Position numbers and translations under genes: made by a program. A DNA stretch of 64,000 nt from the NCBI GenBank assembly GCA_003990705.1, contig AP018318.1:310001-374000 (forward strand), given 5' to 3'. Origin of the DNA: Nostoc sp. HK-01 (GTDB taxonomy: Bacteria; Cyanobacteriota; Cyanobacteriia; Cyanobacteriales; Nostocaceae). The notes beneath the pieces were generated by a model that made no database searches, had not been told where the DNA came from, and saw only the letters and a program-made list of their open reading frames with translations. Positions within the stretch are counted from its first letter, which is position 1. The number at the start of each line of letters is the position of its first letter. Positions 1-9,298 of this stretch are shown piece after piece.

Positions 1-2122
1 TCACACTGTGAGGACATACCATCACACATTTACCACACTGTACGCAGACATCTGTGTCCCATACAGGAATTTCTTGGGTAATGTTGCGTTTTTCCCATTT
101 TGCTGTTCCAGTGGGATAAGTCCCATCTACAGGTAACGCACTCACAGGTAAATCATCGCCACATTTAGCAATCATTTTACCCAACACTTCTCGCACAAAA
201 TTTGGTGCCGTATCAGGTACAGGCTGGCGTAGTTCAATGTGACTATCTACACTTGTAGGAACTTTAACTTGATAGAGGTTCTCTAAGGTTTGGTCTACGG
301 CATTGAGGTTCATTTGCACGATTTCGTTGCCCTTTTTGCCGTAGGATTTGGTAATGGATTGCTTAATTTGAGCGATCGCTTCTTCTCCTGGTAGCACACC
401 AGACAAAGCAAAAAAGCATACTTGCATAACCGTATTTATTCTGCCACCCATCCCCGCTTCGCGGGCAACTTTATAAGCATTAATTACATAAAATTTGAGT
501 TGTTTCTCAATAATTTGTGTTTGGACTAATCTCGGTAATTTCTGCCAAACATCTTCTAGGCTATAAGGACTATTTAATAAGAAAGTACCACCAGGGATAA
601 TATGCGCCAACATATCAAACTGTTCTAAAAATCCCCATTGGTGACAAGCGACAAAGTTGGCTTGGCTAATTAAATAAGTAGAGTGAATAGGTTGAGAACC
701 GAAACGCAGATGCGAAACCGTCACCGAACCAGATTTTTTTGAGTCGTAGACAAAATAACCTTGGGCGTAATTATCAGTTTCCTCGCCAATAATTTTGATG
801 GAGTTTTTATTTGCACCCACAGTTCCATCGGAACCTAAGCCGTAAAAAATTGCGCGGACTATATTATCTGGTTCGATGTTAAATTCAAGGTCATAATCTA
901 AGCTGGTGTGAGTGACATCATCGTTAATGCCGATGGTGAAATGATTTTTGGGTTTAGTCTCGGCCAAATTATCAAATACAGCTTTTATCATCGCTGGTGT
1001 AAATTCTTTGGAAGATAAACCATATCTCCCCCCCACTACTTGAGGTAATTCCTCTCCTACCCCCCAAACTTCATACAAAGCTGTAACAACATCCAGATAA
1101 AGTGGTTCACCGGATGCGCCTGGTTCTTTAGTTCGGTCTAAAACGGCGATAGTGCGAGTAGTTGGGGGTAAAACATCAACAAATCTTTGACTATCAAAAG
1201 GACGATAAAGCCCCACTTTGACTACGCCGACTTTTTCACCACGGGCATTGAGATAATCTACGGTTTCTTGGACGGCTTCGCAACCAGAACCCATAATAAC
1301 GATGATTCTTTCGGCGGTGGAGTCGCCATAATATTCAAATAATTGGTATTGTCGCCTTGTCATTTGGGCGAACTCATCCATCACTTTTTGGGTGATTTCA
1401 GGACAACCATCATAGTAAGAATTAACTGTTTCCCTAGCTTGAAAATAAACATCAGGGTTTTGGGCTGTACCCCGTAACACTGGTTTATCGGGAGTCAGGG
1501 CGCGGGAACGATGGGCAAAAACTAATTCATTGGGGATGAACGTGCGTAAATCATCCTCATTTAATAGTTCTAATTTATTAACTTCGTGGGAAGTACGAAA
1601 ACCATCAAAGAAATGTAAAAAAGGGATGCGCGATTGTAAACTTGCTCTAGTAGAAATTAAAGCAAAATCATGGGCTTCTTGCACAGAGGCGGCGCATAAC
1701 ATAGCAAAACCAGTACCACGGGTTGCCATAACATCACTATGGTCGCCAAAAATTGAGAGACCTTGGGCGGCGAGCGATCGCGCGGCAATATGAAATACTG
1801 TAGGTGTGAGTTCTCCCGCAATTTTGTACATATTCGGGATCATCAACAATAATCCCTGGGATGCGGTGAATGTGGTTGTCAGAGAACCCGTTTGCAACGC
1901 CCCATGTACAGCACCAGCCACGCCGCCTTCACTCTGCATCTGCACTACCTTTGGTACAGTTCCCCAAATATTGGGCTTGCTTTCACTAGTCCAAGCATCC
2001 GCCCATTCAGCCATCGGCGACGAAGGTGTAATGGGATAAATTGCTATGACTTCATTTAGTCGATAGACAACTTGGGCGACAGCCTCATTACCATCTATGG
2101 TTGCAAAGGTTCTCTTGTTCAT
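1..2122 (-). CDS. nifJ: pyruvate:ferredoxin (flavodoxin) oxidoreductase, 3' end outside window
   Basis: NifJ oxidatively decarboxylates pyruvate to acetyl-CoA and CO2 and reduces ferredoxin or flavodoxin; in cyanobacteria it serves fermentation and can feed nitrogenase. I translated the minus strand from the ATG at 2120-2122 (MNKRTFATIDGNEAVA) and found an uninterrupted frame of about 707 residues to the window edge. The N-terminal pyruvate-binding domain motif IYPITPSSPMAEWAD is near residue 30. The last visible residues are CVQCGKCVMVCPHSV, the start of the ferredoxin-type [4Fe-4S] region. Family members are about 1190 residues, so roughly 480 residues, including the thiamine diphosphate domain, lie outside. 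No damage is visible. Whether it is the nif-associated or the housekeeping copy cannot be told here. Confidence 0.95.
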   Translation of the reverse strand, partial: MNKRTFATIDGNEAVAQVVYRLNEVIAIYPITPSSPMAEWADAWTSESKPNIWGTVPKVVQMQSEGGVAGAVHGALQTGSLTTTFTASQGLLLMIPNMYKIAGELTPTVFHIAARSLAAQGLSIFGDHSDVMATRGTGFAMLCAASVQEAHDFALISTRASLQSRIPFLHFFDGFRTSHEVNKLELLNEDDLRTFIPNELVFAHRSRALTPDKPVLRGTAQNPDVYFQARETVNSYYDGCPEITQKVMDEFAQMTRRQYQLFEYYGDSTAERIIVIMGSGCEAVQETVDYLNARGEKVGVVKVGLYRPFDSQRFVDVLPPTTRTIAVLDRTKEPGASGEPLYLDVVTALYEVWGVGEELPQVVGGRYGLSSKEFTPAMIKAVFDNLAETKPKNHFTIGINDDVTHTSLDYDLEFNIEPDNIVRAIFYGLGSDGTVGANKNSIKIIGEETDNYAQGYFVYDSKKSGSVTVSHLRFGSQPIHSTYLISQANFVACHQWGFLEQFDMLAHIIPGGTFLLNSPYSLEDVWQKLPRLVQTQIIEKQLKFYVINAYKVAREAGMGGRINTVMQVCFFALSGVLPGEEAIAQIKQSITKSYGKKGNEIVQMNLNAVDQTLENLYQVKVPTSVDSHIELRQPVPDTAPNFVREVLGKMIAKCGDDLPVSALPVDGTYPTGTAKWEKRNITQEIPVWDTDVCVQCGKCVMVCPHSV

Positions 2123-2756
2123 TGTTCTGCATTCCCCTGAGTTAAAAGAAAGTGCTGAGTAAAAATACTAGTTCCTAGAGCATCGATTCACTAATCAAAA
2201 ACCTAACCCCCAGCCCCCTTTCCTACTAGGAAAGGGAGTAGCTCAACACCCGTCTTCGATACAGAGAAGGTTATAGGGAGAGGTTCTTTCAGAATTACTG
2301 AATTGGTGTTCTAGTACATATCGGCGAAAATAAAACATTGATTCATTTCAAACTTCCGCCTTTTTGTACTAGCCTGTCTTTCTTCTAGACTTTGCTGTTT
2401 CTAACTTGAAGTTAGAACAGAAATTTGAGGAACTTGTGAGGACAATATACAAGGGATAGTATGTAGTGATTTCTGGCTTAATTTGCACATTTGAGAACCA
2501 CTATCGAGTCAGGCTTTAACCAATATCTTCAAAATATGCGTCTTGGATATGAGAATTCTTGCTTCGTCCTAACAATATTTAGTGTAATAGATTATACAAA
2601 AATATTATAGTTGCTTCTAAACATCCTATTTTTGAGATAGGCTCTCAATTCCTCGACTTTACATCAATTTGCTGATTTTAGCTGGGTGTGACAATTAAGC
2701 TGCTTCTTGGGCATACTAGCTTTACAGCGTTAAATTATACTGCGAGGTAAGTAGAA
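2123..2756. other. intergenic region between nifJ and a kinase relic
   Basis: About 630 bp without a convincing gene. It holds a Nostoc-type dispersed repeat at 2199-2287. The rest is AT-rich sequence that should contain the divergent promoters for nifJ (minus) and the plus-strand genes. I see no clear promoter boxes. Confidence 0.5.
2199..2287. repeat. dispersed repeat of the AACCCCCAGCCCCCTT type
   Basis: The core has a C-rich arm (CCCCCAGCCCCCTTTCC), the centre CTACTAGG and a G/A-rich arm (AAAGGGAG), so it can fold into a hairpin. A close relative sits inside a coding frame at 16069-16141, which shows that it is mobile or copied in this genome. Such repeats are common in Nostoc-type genomes. 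Confidence 0.7.
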
Positions 2757-2807
2757 ATGGTAGACAAAAATTCCACTCCCGTCATCCCTGGATATGAAAT
2801 TAGTTAG
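2757..2807 (+). pseudogene. 5' relic of a serine/threonine kinase gene (HstK-like), 16 codons
   Basis: The reading frame MVDKNSTPVIPGYEIS followed by TAG has a good ribosome site (GAGG about 10 bp upstream). The PGYEIS stretch resembles the very N-terminus of cyanobacterial hybrid Ser/Thr-kinase/histidine-kinase proteins, which open with a phrase like PGYxIxExLYxGSRTxVYR. Here the frame stops just where the kinase domain should begin, and nothing kinase-like follows in any frame before the diguanylate cyclase gene. I read it as what remains after a deletion. The match is from memory of the family and is only 16 residues long. A short leader peptide is the alternative. Confidence 0.45.
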
Positions 2808-2918
2808 AAGAATAGACATAAAGTCTTTTCTCAATTTTGGAAATAATTTAAGCATCGTTAACGTTATTTACTGTTCACATAGCAATACTATCCAGACACA
2901 ACTTGTAGAACACGGCTC

Positions 2919-3956
2919 ATGAAAGGTATAAATTCACTTTCTCTGACACAAAAATCTCCAGTCATTCTAGTAGCTGATGATGATCCAGTTATCCGAGTGA
3001 CATTGCGACGAATTATGGAAAATGAAGGCTATCAAGTGGTTGAAGTTTCTAATGGTAAGCAATGTTTAGATGCTTATGAAACTGTTAAGCCAGATATCAT
3101 TTTACTAGATGCTATCATGCCTGTGATGGATGGTTTTACATGTTGTCAACAGTTATTGCAAATTAACAGAAATAAGTTGAAATCAGCGCTTACAAAGTTT
3201 AATACTGATTTAGAAATACATGATATTTTAATTTCTAAATTTTGGAAACATACTCCAATATTAATGATTACAAATCTAGATGATGAGGATTCTATTAATC
3301 GTGCCTTTGATGTCGGTGTAATCAATTTTATTAGCAAGCCGATTCAACTAACAGTATTACGTCGACAGTTGCGACAATTACTTAAACAAGCCCAAGTTTA
3401 CAAACAACTAGAGGCGGCTAATCAGGCTTTACAGGAATTAGCAAACGTAGATAGTTTAACTGGTTTGGCTAATCGTCGTTGTTTTGATGACTACCTCAAT
3501 ACTCAGTGGATTAATTTAGCGCAACAAGAGTCTCCTTTATCTTTGATTCTCTGTGACATTGACTTTTTTAAATTTTATAACGATAAATATGGCCATCCTG
3601 TAGGAGATATTTGTTTACAGAAAGTAGGTAATGCGTTACACTCTACAGTTCAAAAATATCAAGATTTAGTAGCCCGTTATGGTGGAGAAGAATTCGCAGT
3701 TATTATGCCAAATACCCATGCGGCTGGGGCGGTTCATATTGCCCATTTAATACAATCTGAAGTCAGAGACTTACAAATTATTCATGACGGGTCTTTAATT
3801 AGTCAGTATGTTAGTTTAAGCTTAGGAGTCGCAACTGTTATTCCTACGTGGGAATCTTCGCCTCTAGATTTAATTGTGGATGCAGATAAGGCACTTTACC
3901 AAGCAAAAGAGGCAGGGCGCAATCGCATTGTTTCTAATATTAAAATGATGGTTTAA
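2919..3956 (+). CDS. response regulator with GGDEF output (diguanylate cyclase)
   Basis: 345 residues. An N-terminal receiver domain (about 14-155) carries the acidic pocket VADDDP, the phospho-acceptor Asp64 in ILLDAIMPVMDGF and the conserved Lys in FISKP. The GGDEF domain (about 175-340) has DSLTGLANRR, LCDIDFFKFYND and an intact GGEEF at 255-259, so it should make cyclic di-GMP from two GTP. The inhibitory I-site (RxxD before GGEEF) appears as KYQD, so product inhibition may be weak. Unusually, about 35 extra residues (roughly 82-112) lie between the receiver's alpha3 region and the strand HTPILMIT. The cognate kinase is not adjacent, although a kinase-gene relic lies just upstream. Confidence 0.93.
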   Translation: MKGINSLSLTQKSPVILVADDDPVIRVTLRRIMENEGYQVVEVSNGKQCLDAYETVKPDIILLDAIMPVMDGFTCCQQLLQINRNKLKSALTKFNTDLEIHDILISKFWKHTPILMITNLDDEDSINRAFDVGVINFISKPIQLTVLRRQLRQLLKQAQVYKQLEAANQALQELANVDSLTGLANRRCFDDYLNTQWINLAQQESPLSLILCDIDFFKFYNDKYGHPVGDICLQKVGNALHSTVQKYQDLVARYGGEEFAVIMPNTHAAGAVHIAHLIQSEVRDLQIIHDGSLISQYVSLSLGVATVIPTWESSPLDLIVDADKALYQAKEAGRNRIVSNIKMMV

Positions 3957-4073
3957 AATCTCAGTTATTATTCAGCTAATACAAAGCATTCACTCATTAC
4001 ATCTGTCACCTGTCACATATACCCTACGATATACTGCACAATAAATGTAGTTCGTTGTGGTGACTACCAACAA

Positions 4074-5468
4074 ATGCCAACTACACTTGCAGACGCGCAA
4101 AATTTAGTTTCTGACCTCATCTCCCGCTACTCATCCCGTGTAGATTATTTGATGATTCGCCTAGAGGAAGCAGAAGGGACTGATATCTTGTTGCGTGGCG
4201 ACAAGGTAGAAACCCTGAGTGAAGGTATTTCTATTGGTGGACATATTCGCGCTTGTTATAAAGGTGGTTGGGGTTTAAGCAGTTTTAACCAGCTTTCTAC
4301 TATTAAAGAACGGATTGAAGAAGCGATCGCAGCTGCTTTGATGGTGGGTGATGAAGAAACTTTACTAGCTCCTATTGATCCAGTGCAAGCCATCTGTCAA
4401 CTACCGCTAACAGGTACAGATCCGCGTAAAATTAGCCTATCGCAGAAAAAAGAATTGTGCGATCGCTACACTCAACTATTAAAAAGTGTTGACCCCCAAA
4501 TTACTACAACTTCTGTCCGTTATGGTGACAGCGCCCAAAGAATCATTATTGCCACCTCCGAAGGTACACTGATTGAGCAATCTTGGGTAGATATGGAAAT
4601 GCGCTTTGCAGCGACTGCAAGAAATGGCGAAACTGTCCAAACTGGAAGGGAAACTACTGGTTCTCGCAAAGCCTACGAAGATTTAGTTAATTTAGATAAA
4701 CAAGTCAAAAATGCTGCCCAAAGGGCGGTTGCGGCTTTATCTCTCCCATCAGTTAAAGGTAATACCTACACCGTAGTTATTGACCCAATCCTCACAGGTT
4801 TATTTGTTCATGAAGCTTTTGGCCATCTTTCTGAAGCAGATATGGCTTACGAAAATCCCGACTTACTAGAAGTAATGACCATCGGGCGGCGGTTTGGGCC
4901 AAAAGAACTGCAAATTTTTGATGGTGCAGCCCCAGAAGGACATCGCGGAAGTTATTTTTATGATGATGAAGGGACACCCGCTACTACCACCCAACTCATC
5001 CAAGATGGAATTTTAGTTGGTCGGTTACATTCTCGTGAAACCGCAGGTAAATTAGATGAAGCCCCCACTGGTAACGCCCGTTGTCTCAATTATCACTTTA
5101 GCCCCATTGTCCGCATGACCAATACCTGGATAGAACCGGGAAAAACCCCAGTTGCAGATTTATTTACAGGTATCAAAGAAGGCGTTTATGCTCGTAACTG
5201 GCTAGGCGGGATGACTAATGGCGAAATGTTTACCTTTAGCGCCGGGGAAGCATGGATGATTAGAAACGGTAAAATTGCTGAACCCGTTAAAGATGTGACA
5301 CTTTCGGGTAATGTTTTTCAAACCCTGGCTGATATTGAAGCAATTGGTGATGACTTCTACTGGGATGAGTCTGGTGGTTGCGGTAAAGGTGGACAAAATG
5401 GTTTACCTGTAGGTTGCGGTGGCCCCAGTCTGCGAATTAAAGATGTAGTTGTCGGTGGAGAAACCTAG
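4074..5468 (+). CDS. tldD: TldD/PmbA family metalloprotease, TldD-like
   Basis: 464 residues, normal for the family. TldD with its partner PmbA/TldE forms a cytoplasmic zinc protease known for processing modified peptides and antitoxin. The metal-binding motif HExxxH is present as HEAFGHLSEAD near residue 246, which marks the catalytic TldD-type subunit rather than the inactive PmbA type. C-terminal glycine-rich stretches (GGMTNGEMF, SGGCGKGGQNGLPVGCGGP) are typical. The ATG at 4074 gives the expected N-terminus. No pmbA gene is seen in this window. It is probably transcribed alone, and AT-rich short repeats follow the stop. Confidence 0.93.
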   Translation: MPTTLADAQNLVSDLISRYSSRVDYLMIRLEEAEGTDILLRGDKVETLSEGISIGGHIRACYKGGWGLSSFNQLSTIKERIEEAIAAALMVGDEETLLAPIDPVQAICQLPLTGTDPRKISLSQKKELCDRYTQLLKSVDPQITTTSVRYGDSAQRIIIATSEGTLIEQSWVDMEMRFAATARNGETVQTGRETTGSRKAYEDLVNLDKQVKNAAQRAVAALSLPSVKGNTYTVVIDPILTGLFVHEAFGHLSEADMAYENPDLLEVMTIGRRFGPKELQIFDGAAPEGHRGSYFYDDEGTPATTTQLIQDGILVGRLHSRETAGKLDEAPTGNARCLNYHFSPIVRMTNTWIEPGKTPVADLFTGIKEGVYARNWLGGMTNGEMFTFSAGEAWMIRNGKIAEPVKDVTLSGNVFQTLADIEAIGDDFYWDESGGCGKGGQNGLPVGCGGPSLRIKDVVVGGET

Positions 5469-5532
5469 GTAATTTGTAATTCGTAATTTGTAATTTGTAA
5501 TTAGCAACTACGAGTTATCAATTACGAATTAT
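5469..5532. repeat. short heptamer-like repeats (GTAATTT/CGTAATT)
   Basis: Several imperfect tandem copies of TAATTTG/TAATTCG follow the tldD stop, and an inverted partner (ATTACGAATTA) lies at the end of the stretch. Similar strings occur at 42404-42420 and 55938-55986. They resemble the short tandemly repeated sequences of heterocystous cyanobacteria. Confidence 0.6.
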
Positions 5533-5830
5533 CTATCACTTTTTTGAGTAAAGCCATCCACATATCTGGCGGATCGGCATAATAATCTATTTCTTCAACT
5601 TGATATCGAGTTAATTCAACACCACGCCGCAAAATAATATAATCACAAGGCTGAATGCCTTTGCCTACCCCTGTCATTTGTCCTTCTAGACCTTGATTTA
5701 TCGACTCAAATACGTAATCTCTGCCTTTAACAAATTGACTGTAGTCATGTGTTTTGTACTTTTGGGCAGGCTCATTTGTGGGAATAATTAATAGCGGCAA
5801 CCAATTAAAAAAATTGAAACTTAAATTCAT
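5522..5830 (-). CDS. hypothetical protein, 102 residues
   Basis: I do not recognise a named domain. The N-terminus is mildly hydrophobic (MNLSFNFFNWLPLLIIP), and the rest is a charged globular-looking sequence (DYIILRRGVELTRYQVEEIDYYADPPDMWMALLKKV). The overall style is that of small conserved cyanobacterial proteins. The frame ends inside the AT-rich repeats that follow tldD, so the two genes converge. The function is unknown; the main support is a clean frame and protein-like composition. Confidence 0.6.
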   Translation of the reverse strand: MNLSFNFFNWLPLLIIPTNEPAQKYKTHDYSQFVKGRDYVFESINQGLEGQMTGVGKGIQPCDYIILRRGVELTRYQVEEIDYYADPPDMWMALLKKVIDNS

Positions 5831-6256
5831 GGCTTTTTTGATACAAATTTAATATTTTGTCAAAGTTGTTTCTATAAAACAGAACAATAATATCATTTAC
5901 AGTTAATTAGTTATGCTTCGGGCATCTGTGCAAAAATCGTAAAACTCTCTTTACCCCTATACCCAACAATAATTTTATAGGCGATATTCAGAATTGATCC
6001 AAGTTTTTTATAGACCTAATTCTGAATTTTGATTGTTTAATTTTTATCTCAAGATTCTATCTGTGTTGCTGATGATGCCAAGCATATTATTCTTAAACTA
6101 TTGATTTTCTTGTTTTAAACTCCTAAACTACGCATTTACTACATAAAGTACAAGAGTATAAACAATAGTGTCCACAGTAAATTTACTAAAGTAATAATGT
6201 AGAATTATTAAGGGATAAGTCTTGTTTACCTGACTTTAAATTATTGATGAATATAA
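5831..6256. other. intergenic region with a 10-bp inverted repeat
   Basis: AT-rich and without a gene. A perfect inverted repeat, ATTCAGAATT / AATTCTGAAT, lies at 5986-5995 and 6018-6027 with a 22-base loop. There is no T tract, so it is not a clear terminator. Nothing else was recognised before the IS1 target site at 6257. Confidence 0.5.
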
Positions 6257-6264
6257 AAATTTCC

Positions 6265-7018
6265 GGCGTTGCTGAATAAAGGGATGAATTAATTTATATA
6301 GGTACAATTTGATACTTCAAATAATGAAGTAATAATTTAATTGAGTGTCTCAGCATTTGTTCTGATTTGGAATAGCATAAAGTTTTTCTGTGAAGGCGTG
6401 CAAGATAATGACGTAATCGGGTATTTTCATTTTCTACTCGCGTCATATATGTTTTACTCACAATTTGGTCTCCATCTGGTATAAAACTGGGGTAAACTTT
6501 CCAGCCATCGGTCACATAAAAATAGCTTTCCCACTGTTTCACAATTTCCCATAATGGCTCGAATGTTTCCGCACTATGGTCTCCTAAGACCCAGGCTAAA
6601 ATACCTTGAGTAAAGTGATTTACTGCTGTCCACAACCAGATTTTGTTTTTTTTGAACCTATGAATGTCTCTAATTCATCTAGTTCTCCAACTTCTGGTAC
6701 AGCATCTTCTTGGGGTACGTCTGGCAGCTTTTCTCCTCTTTGTTTTACCCAAGAGATTATAGTAGTATGATGTACACCTTTAACACGTTCAATCCCACGA
6801 AAACCCATCCCATTAAGATACATTTTTAAACATTCTTGTTTAAGTTCCTCTGAGTATCCTTTTGGCGGATCGTACACATCAATAAATTGGCGATCGCAGT
6901 TAGTACAGATGTGATTTTGTTTACCTCTCCGTTTTCCATTCTTTCTAATTTCCGTAGACTCACAGTATGGACATTGCACAGTAGATTACCTCAATTCATC
7001 CCTCTATTATGCAACGCC
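6265..7018 (-). mobile_element. IS1-family insertion sequence, 754 bp
   Basis: Terminal inverted repeats lie at 6265-6290 and 6993-7018; both outer ends read GGCGTTGC inward and share AGGGATGAATT. An 8-bp direct duplication AAATTTCC flanks the element exactly (6257-6264 and 7019-7026), in keeping with the 8-9 bp typical of IS1. The size is close to the classical 768 bp. Perfect target duplication and intact genes suggest a recent and possibly still active insertion. It landed in an intergenic space downstream of coaE and breaks no gene. Confidence 0.93.
6294..6979 (-). CDS. IS1-family transposase, two frames joined by frameshifting
   Basis: The upstream frame (6979 to 6620, 119 residues) is the InsA-like zinc-finger/HTH part, with MQCPYCESTEIRKNGKRRG, CTNCDRQF and a helix-turn-helix around GFRGIERVKGVHHTT. 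The downstream frame (ending 6294) is the DDE catalytic part, with TAVNHFTQGILAWVLGDHS, FYVTDGW and a C-terminal TRVENENTRLRHYLARLHR typical of IS1. The frames overlap at a run of eight A (minus strand) coding GSKK. A -1 slip there yields GSKKNKIWLWTAVNHF, the continuous InsAB' protein. This is the normal IS1 arrangement and not damage. Confidence 0.9.
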
Positions 7019-7073
7019 AAATTTCCAATTACATTGGAGTGTAATTTATATGAATTATTGTATACATTTATGC

Positions 7074-7670
7074 CTAAACAACTTTAGCCTTGTTTAAAGC
7101 AACATCTACCTGAAGTAGTAGTGATTCTAGGGTAGAAGAGTTATCTAAAACAACATCTGCAAGAGCTATTTTTGCTACCAAAGGCAATTGGCTGGTAATT
7201 CTTGCTTGTGCTTGTTCTGGATGAAGATGATTTCTCTGGATTAATCTTTGCAACTGTTCTGCTTCCGAACAACTTACTACCCAAATTTCTGTAACTAAAT
7301 GTGTCATCTGTGCTTCAAACAACAGTGGAATAACTAACACCAGAGTTTCCGTAGTAGATGTAGTAATTGCTTGCAGAAAACAGTTTTTGACATAAGGGTG
7401 AATCAACTCTTCAACCCATTGGCGTTCTTGTTGATTTTGAAAGATAATTTCCCCTAGTTGCTGACGGTTGAGATTACCATTAGGAAGTAATATTTGTTCA
7501 CCGTAACGTTGAGCGATCGCCTGTAAAATAGGTGAACCAATAGAAACTGCATCTCTAGCATAAATATCCGCATCAAAAATCGGCAGGTGATAAGCACTGG
7601 CTAAATAATTAGCAACGGTGGTTTTACCGGTAGCAATTCCTCCAGTTAAGCCGATGATGCGTTTGGTCAT
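7074..7670 (-). CDS. coaE: dephospho-CoA kinase
   Basis: 198 residues, the usual length. It catalyses the last step of coenzyme A synthesis, phosphorylating the 3' hydroxyl of dephospho-CoA with ATP in the cytoplasm. The P-loop GLTGGIATGKTT lies at residues 7-18. FDADIYARDAV supplies the conserved Asp-Ala-Asp region, and the lid/CoA-binding segment is around HPYVKN and VVIPLLFEAQM. The gene follows cobA-hemD by 56 bp on the same strand and may be cotranscribed with it. The IS1 insertion is just past its 3' end. Confidence 0.95.
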   Translation of the reverse strand: MTKRIIGLTGGIATGKTTVANYLASAYHLPIFDADIYARDAVSIGSPILQAIAQRYGEQILLPNGNLNRQQLGEIIFQNQQERQWVEELIHPYVKNCFLQAITTSTTETLVLVIPLLFEAQMTHLVTEIWVVSCSEAEQLQRLIQRNHLHPEQAQARITSQLPLVAKIALADVVLDNSSTLESLLLQVDVALNKAKVV

Positions 7671-7726
7671 TGGTCAATAGTTCAAAGTGCTGAGTAGTAG
7701 TATATTCTTCCCCTGGACTTCATACT

Positions 7727-9298
7727 TCACACTTCATACTTTTTCACCAAGGCTTGAGTTAGCCCATCTAAGGTATATTCTTCAGCCTCAACATCTACCC
7801 GTCCGAATAAAGTATGACAAGTTTTAGAAGTTTGGGGGCCAATGGAAGCAATGCAAACATCTTGTAAATTGACAACAGAGTGATTAGCAAATGTGTTGTC
7901 TATAATTTGACAGAAAAATTGTACAGTTTTAGAACTCGCAAAGGTAATAATATCTACTTGATGATTTTGTAAAGCTAATTTGGCTGATTCAGGGATACTA
8001 CTAGGACAGCAAGATTGATATGCTGCAACTTCAACAACTTCTGCGCCCTTGGCTGTTAATTCTTTGACTAAAATTTCTCGACCACCAGTTTCGACTCTGG
8101 GGAATAAAATCTTTTTACCTAACAAAGCTTCGGGAAAATGTTCTACTAAAGAATCTGCGACAAAGTTAGGGGGAATAAAATCTGGTTTTAGGGCTTGTTG
8201 TCTGAGACATTGGGCAGTTTTTTCCCCAACAACTGCAATTTTCACATTAGCCAAAGCGCGAGAATCTTGACCCAATGCTTTTAATCTGGCAAAAAAGTAT
8301 TCAATACCGTTGGTTGAAGTGAGAATTAACCAGTCGAAGTCAGATAAACTAGCGATCGCACAATCTAAATCTGTCCAACTAGAAGGCGGGCCGATTTCTA
8401 ATGTGGGCATTTCAATGACTTTAGCACCAACCGCCTGGAGGCGATCGCTAAATTCGCTCGACTGTCCCACAGAACGAGTAACTAAGATAGTTTTTCCAGC
8501 GAGGGGGAGGTGGTTGGACATAGTGGTGCGACTGGGAATAATTGCTGTAGTGGAATCCTCAGAATTTATTCTCTCAGATTGTAAGTACTGACGTAGACCA
8601 ACAACCTCACCAATGACAATTACCACTGGCGAGAGTGATAAACCTGCGGTTTTTTCTAAAATATTATTGAGTTGACCAGTCCAAATTTGTTGATTCGGCG
8701 TTCCCGCCCAACGGATAATGGCAATGGGAGTGAGAGGCGATCGCTTCCGCCGCAACAATTGATGTAAAATCTCTGGTAGATTTTGTCCCCCCATCAATAT
8801 GACTAGCGTCTCTAACCGTGACAGCGCCTCCCAGTCCAACGCATCTGGTTCATGGGCGGTAAACACAGCAAAACACCGACTCATCACCGGGTCTGTCAAA
8901 GGAATTCCCGCAAACAACGGCGCTGCTAAAGCCGAAGAAATTCCCGGTATCACTTCAAACTCACAACCAGCAGCTTTCAACGCTGCAATTTCAGCAGTAC
9001 AGCGGCCAAAAATAAACGGGTCGCCTGATTTTAACCTGACAACTTGTTGACCAGCTTGACAGTGCTGTACTAATAATTTGTTAATTTCCCCTTGGGGTGT
9101 ACTGGGTTTACCACCACGCTTACCCACATCTAACTTCAGACAATTCGCTGGTACACACTGCAATAATTGCTCATCTACCAAAGCATCGTAAACCAACACC
9201 TCAGCTACAGCCAAGAGATGATAAGCCTTGACTGTCAAGTACGCCACATCTCCCGGCCCTGCACCTACGAGGCAAACTTTGCCCTGTTGTTTAGTCAT
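7727..9298 (-). CDS. cobA-hemD: uroporphyrinogen-III C-methyltransferase / uroporphyrinogen-III synthase fusion
   Basis: 523 residues carry two enzymes. Residues about 1-245 are a SUMT-type methyltransferase: VCLVGAGPGDVAYLTVKA at the N-terminus, VVRLKSGDPFIFGR, and IPGISSALAAP. This part methylates uroporphyrinogen III to precorrin-2 for sirohaem and cobalamin. Residues about 270-515 are HemD: GKTILVTRSVGQSSEFSDRL, DWLILTSTNGIEYFF, and a late ASSKTVQFF. This part cyclises hydroxymethylbilane to uroporphyrinogen III. CobA-HemD fusions are known in several bacteria. The gene lies at a tetrapyrrole branch point supplying haem, chlorophyll, sirohaem and B12. Confidence 0.94.
   Translation of the reverse strand: MTKQQGKVCLVGAGPGDVAYLTVKAYHLLAVAEVLVYDALVDEQLLQCVPANCLKLDVGKRGGKPSTPQGEINKLLVQHCQAGQQVVRLKSGDPFIFGRCTAEIAALKAAGCEFEVIPGISSALAAPLFAGIPLTDPVMSRCFAVFTAHEPDALDWEALSRLETLVILMGGQNLPEILHQLLRRKRSPLTPIAIIRWAGTPNQQIWTGQLNNILEKTAGLSLSPVVIVIGEVVGLRQYLQSERINSEDSTTAIIPSRTTMSNHLPLAGKTILVTRSVGQSSEFSDRLQAVGAKVIEMPTLEIGPPSSWTDLDCAIASLSDFDWLILTSTNGIEYFFARLKALGQDSRALANVKIAVVGEKTAQCLRQQALKPDFIPPNFVADSLVEHFPEALLGKKILFPRVETGGREILVKELTAKGAEVVEVAAYQSCCPSSIPESAKLALQNHQVDIITFASSKTVQFFCQIIDNTFANHSVVNLQDVCIASIGPQTSKTCHTLFGRVDVEAEEYTLDGLTQALVKKYEV

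Noticed and set aside
1530-2039. Two plus-strand open frames of 87 and 77 codons
   Set aside because: They lie antisense within the continuous nifJ frame and have no protein-like features; nifJ explains the sequence.
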